Source: an uncultured Coriobacteriaceae bacterium
GTDB lineage: Bacteria; Actinomycetota; Coriobacteriia; Coriobacteriales; Eggerthellaceae
NCBI GenBank assembly: GCA_902767025.1
Contig: CACXFZ010000167.1
Location: forward strand, 1-5,945
Direction: 5' to 3'
DNA: 5,945 nucleotides
A program made the position numbers and the translations under genes. Below the pieces are notes generated by a model. That model had not been told where the DNA came from, ran no database searches, and saw nothing but the letters and a program-made list of their open reading frames with translations. Every line of letters begins with the position of its first letter. Within the stretch, counting starts at the first letter, position 1. Of the stretch, positions 5,560-5,945 are shown piece by piece.

Positions 5560-5945
5560 ATGACGACGCGTATTGGCATTAATGGCTTCGGTCGCATCGG
5601 AAGATTGGCGTTCCGTGCCATGGTCAACGATCCCGATCTGGAAGTCGTGGCCGTGAACGACACAGGCGCGATTCCCGTCGTTGCCCATTTGCTCAAGTAC
5701 GATTCCGTTCACCACAGGATCTTCGACACCGTCGAGGCAACCGAAAACAGCCTGATCGTCGACGGTCGCGAGATCACCTACCTTTCCGACAGGAACCCTG
5801 CGAACCTTCCCTGGGGCGACCTGGGCGTCGACCTGATCATCGAGTCGACGGGCGCGTTCACCGACGCCGAGAAGGCCAAGGCGCATATCGAGTCGGGCGC
5901 CAAGAAGGTGCTCATCACCGCTCCTGCCAAGAACGAGGACATCAC
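5560..5945 (+). CDS. gap: Type I glyceraldehyde-3-phosphate dehydrogenase; 5' part only, runs off the right edge
   Basis: Glycolytic enzyme that oxidises glyceraldehyde-3-phosphate to 1,3-bisphosphoglycerate with NAD and phosphate. The 128 complete codons show the Rossmann-fold start RIGINGFGRIGR (residues 4-15). The second strand ends VAVND (30-34), and its acidic residue Asp34 suggests NAD rather than NADP preference. They also show HLLKYDSVH, NPANLPWGDLGVDLIIESTG and the GAKKVLITAPAK strand-turn. The catalytic Cys segment (SNASCTTN in the family) lies beyond the window edge, so catalytic competence cannot be confirmed here. The start has a good ribosome binding site and its own promoter, so gap is probably an independent unit from whiA. 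In many relatives pgk and tpiA follow. The reading frame stays open to the edge; no stop or frameshift was found. Confidence 0.96.
   Translation, partial: MTTRIGINGFGRIGRLAFRAMVNDPDLEVVAVNDTGAIPVVAHLLKYDSVHHRIFDTVEATENSLIVDGREITYLSDRNPANLPWGDLGVDLIIESTGAFTDAEKAKAHIESGAKKVLITAPAKNEDI

Noticed and set aside
1..5945. A previously undescribed defence, mobile or biosynthetic system
   Set aside because: All coding space is filled by six recognised conserved genes. There are no repeats arrays, integrase, transposase, toxin-antitoxin pair or compositional break.

Overview
The window is a GC-rich bacterial housekeeping segment. It holds six genes: a partial NADP-type glutamate dehydrogenase (gdhA) on the minus strand, then plus-strand uvrC, rapZ (yvcJ), yvcK (cuvA-like), whiA and a partial glyceraldehyde-3-phosphate dehydrogenase (gap). 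The order uvrC-rapZ-yvcK-whiA followed by gap is a conserved arrangement in Actinomycetota. The high GC, the strongly GC-biased third codon positions and the Arg-for-Lys Walker A of RapZ fit that phylum. From memory, the unusual cysteine region of UvrC resembles Coriobacteriia (Eggerthella/Slackia-like). That class assignment is an inference, and I cannot name a species.

Layout: positions 1-407 hold the 5' 135 codons of gdhA, reading out of the window to the left. Positions 408-519 are a divergent control region with a perfect TATAAT for gdhA, an imperfect dyad in the gdhA leader, and a TATACT placed so close to the uvrC ATG that uvrC is probably translated from a leaderless mRNA. Positions 520-5449 form a compact four-gene run: uvrC-rapZ are 4 nt apart, rapZ/yvcK overlap by 8 nt and yvcK/whiA by 22 nt, so the last three are probably translationally coupled. 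Positions 5450-5559 carry a consensus TTGACA element and a strong ribosome binding site for gap, preceded by a 9-bp perfect inverted repeat that overlaps the whiA stop codon. Positions 5560-5945 hold the first 128 codons of gap.

How the genes relate: UvrC is the dual-incision nuclease of nucleotide excision repair. RapZ and YvcK are, by family knowledge, sensors linked to amino-sugar and cell-wall precursor metabolism (GlcN6P and UDP-GlcNAc respectively in studied relatives). WhiA is a DNA-binding regulator tied to division or sporulation. Gap and GdhA belong to central carbon and nitrogen metabolism.

No mobile element, CRISPR array, tRNA, rRNA or foreign-looking segment was seen, and no intergenic gap exceeds about 112 nt. 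I found no new multi-gene system. The points worth a second look are local: the probable leaderless uvrC, the remodelled Cys region of UvrC, the RapZ Walker A change, and several dyads and promoter-like sites.
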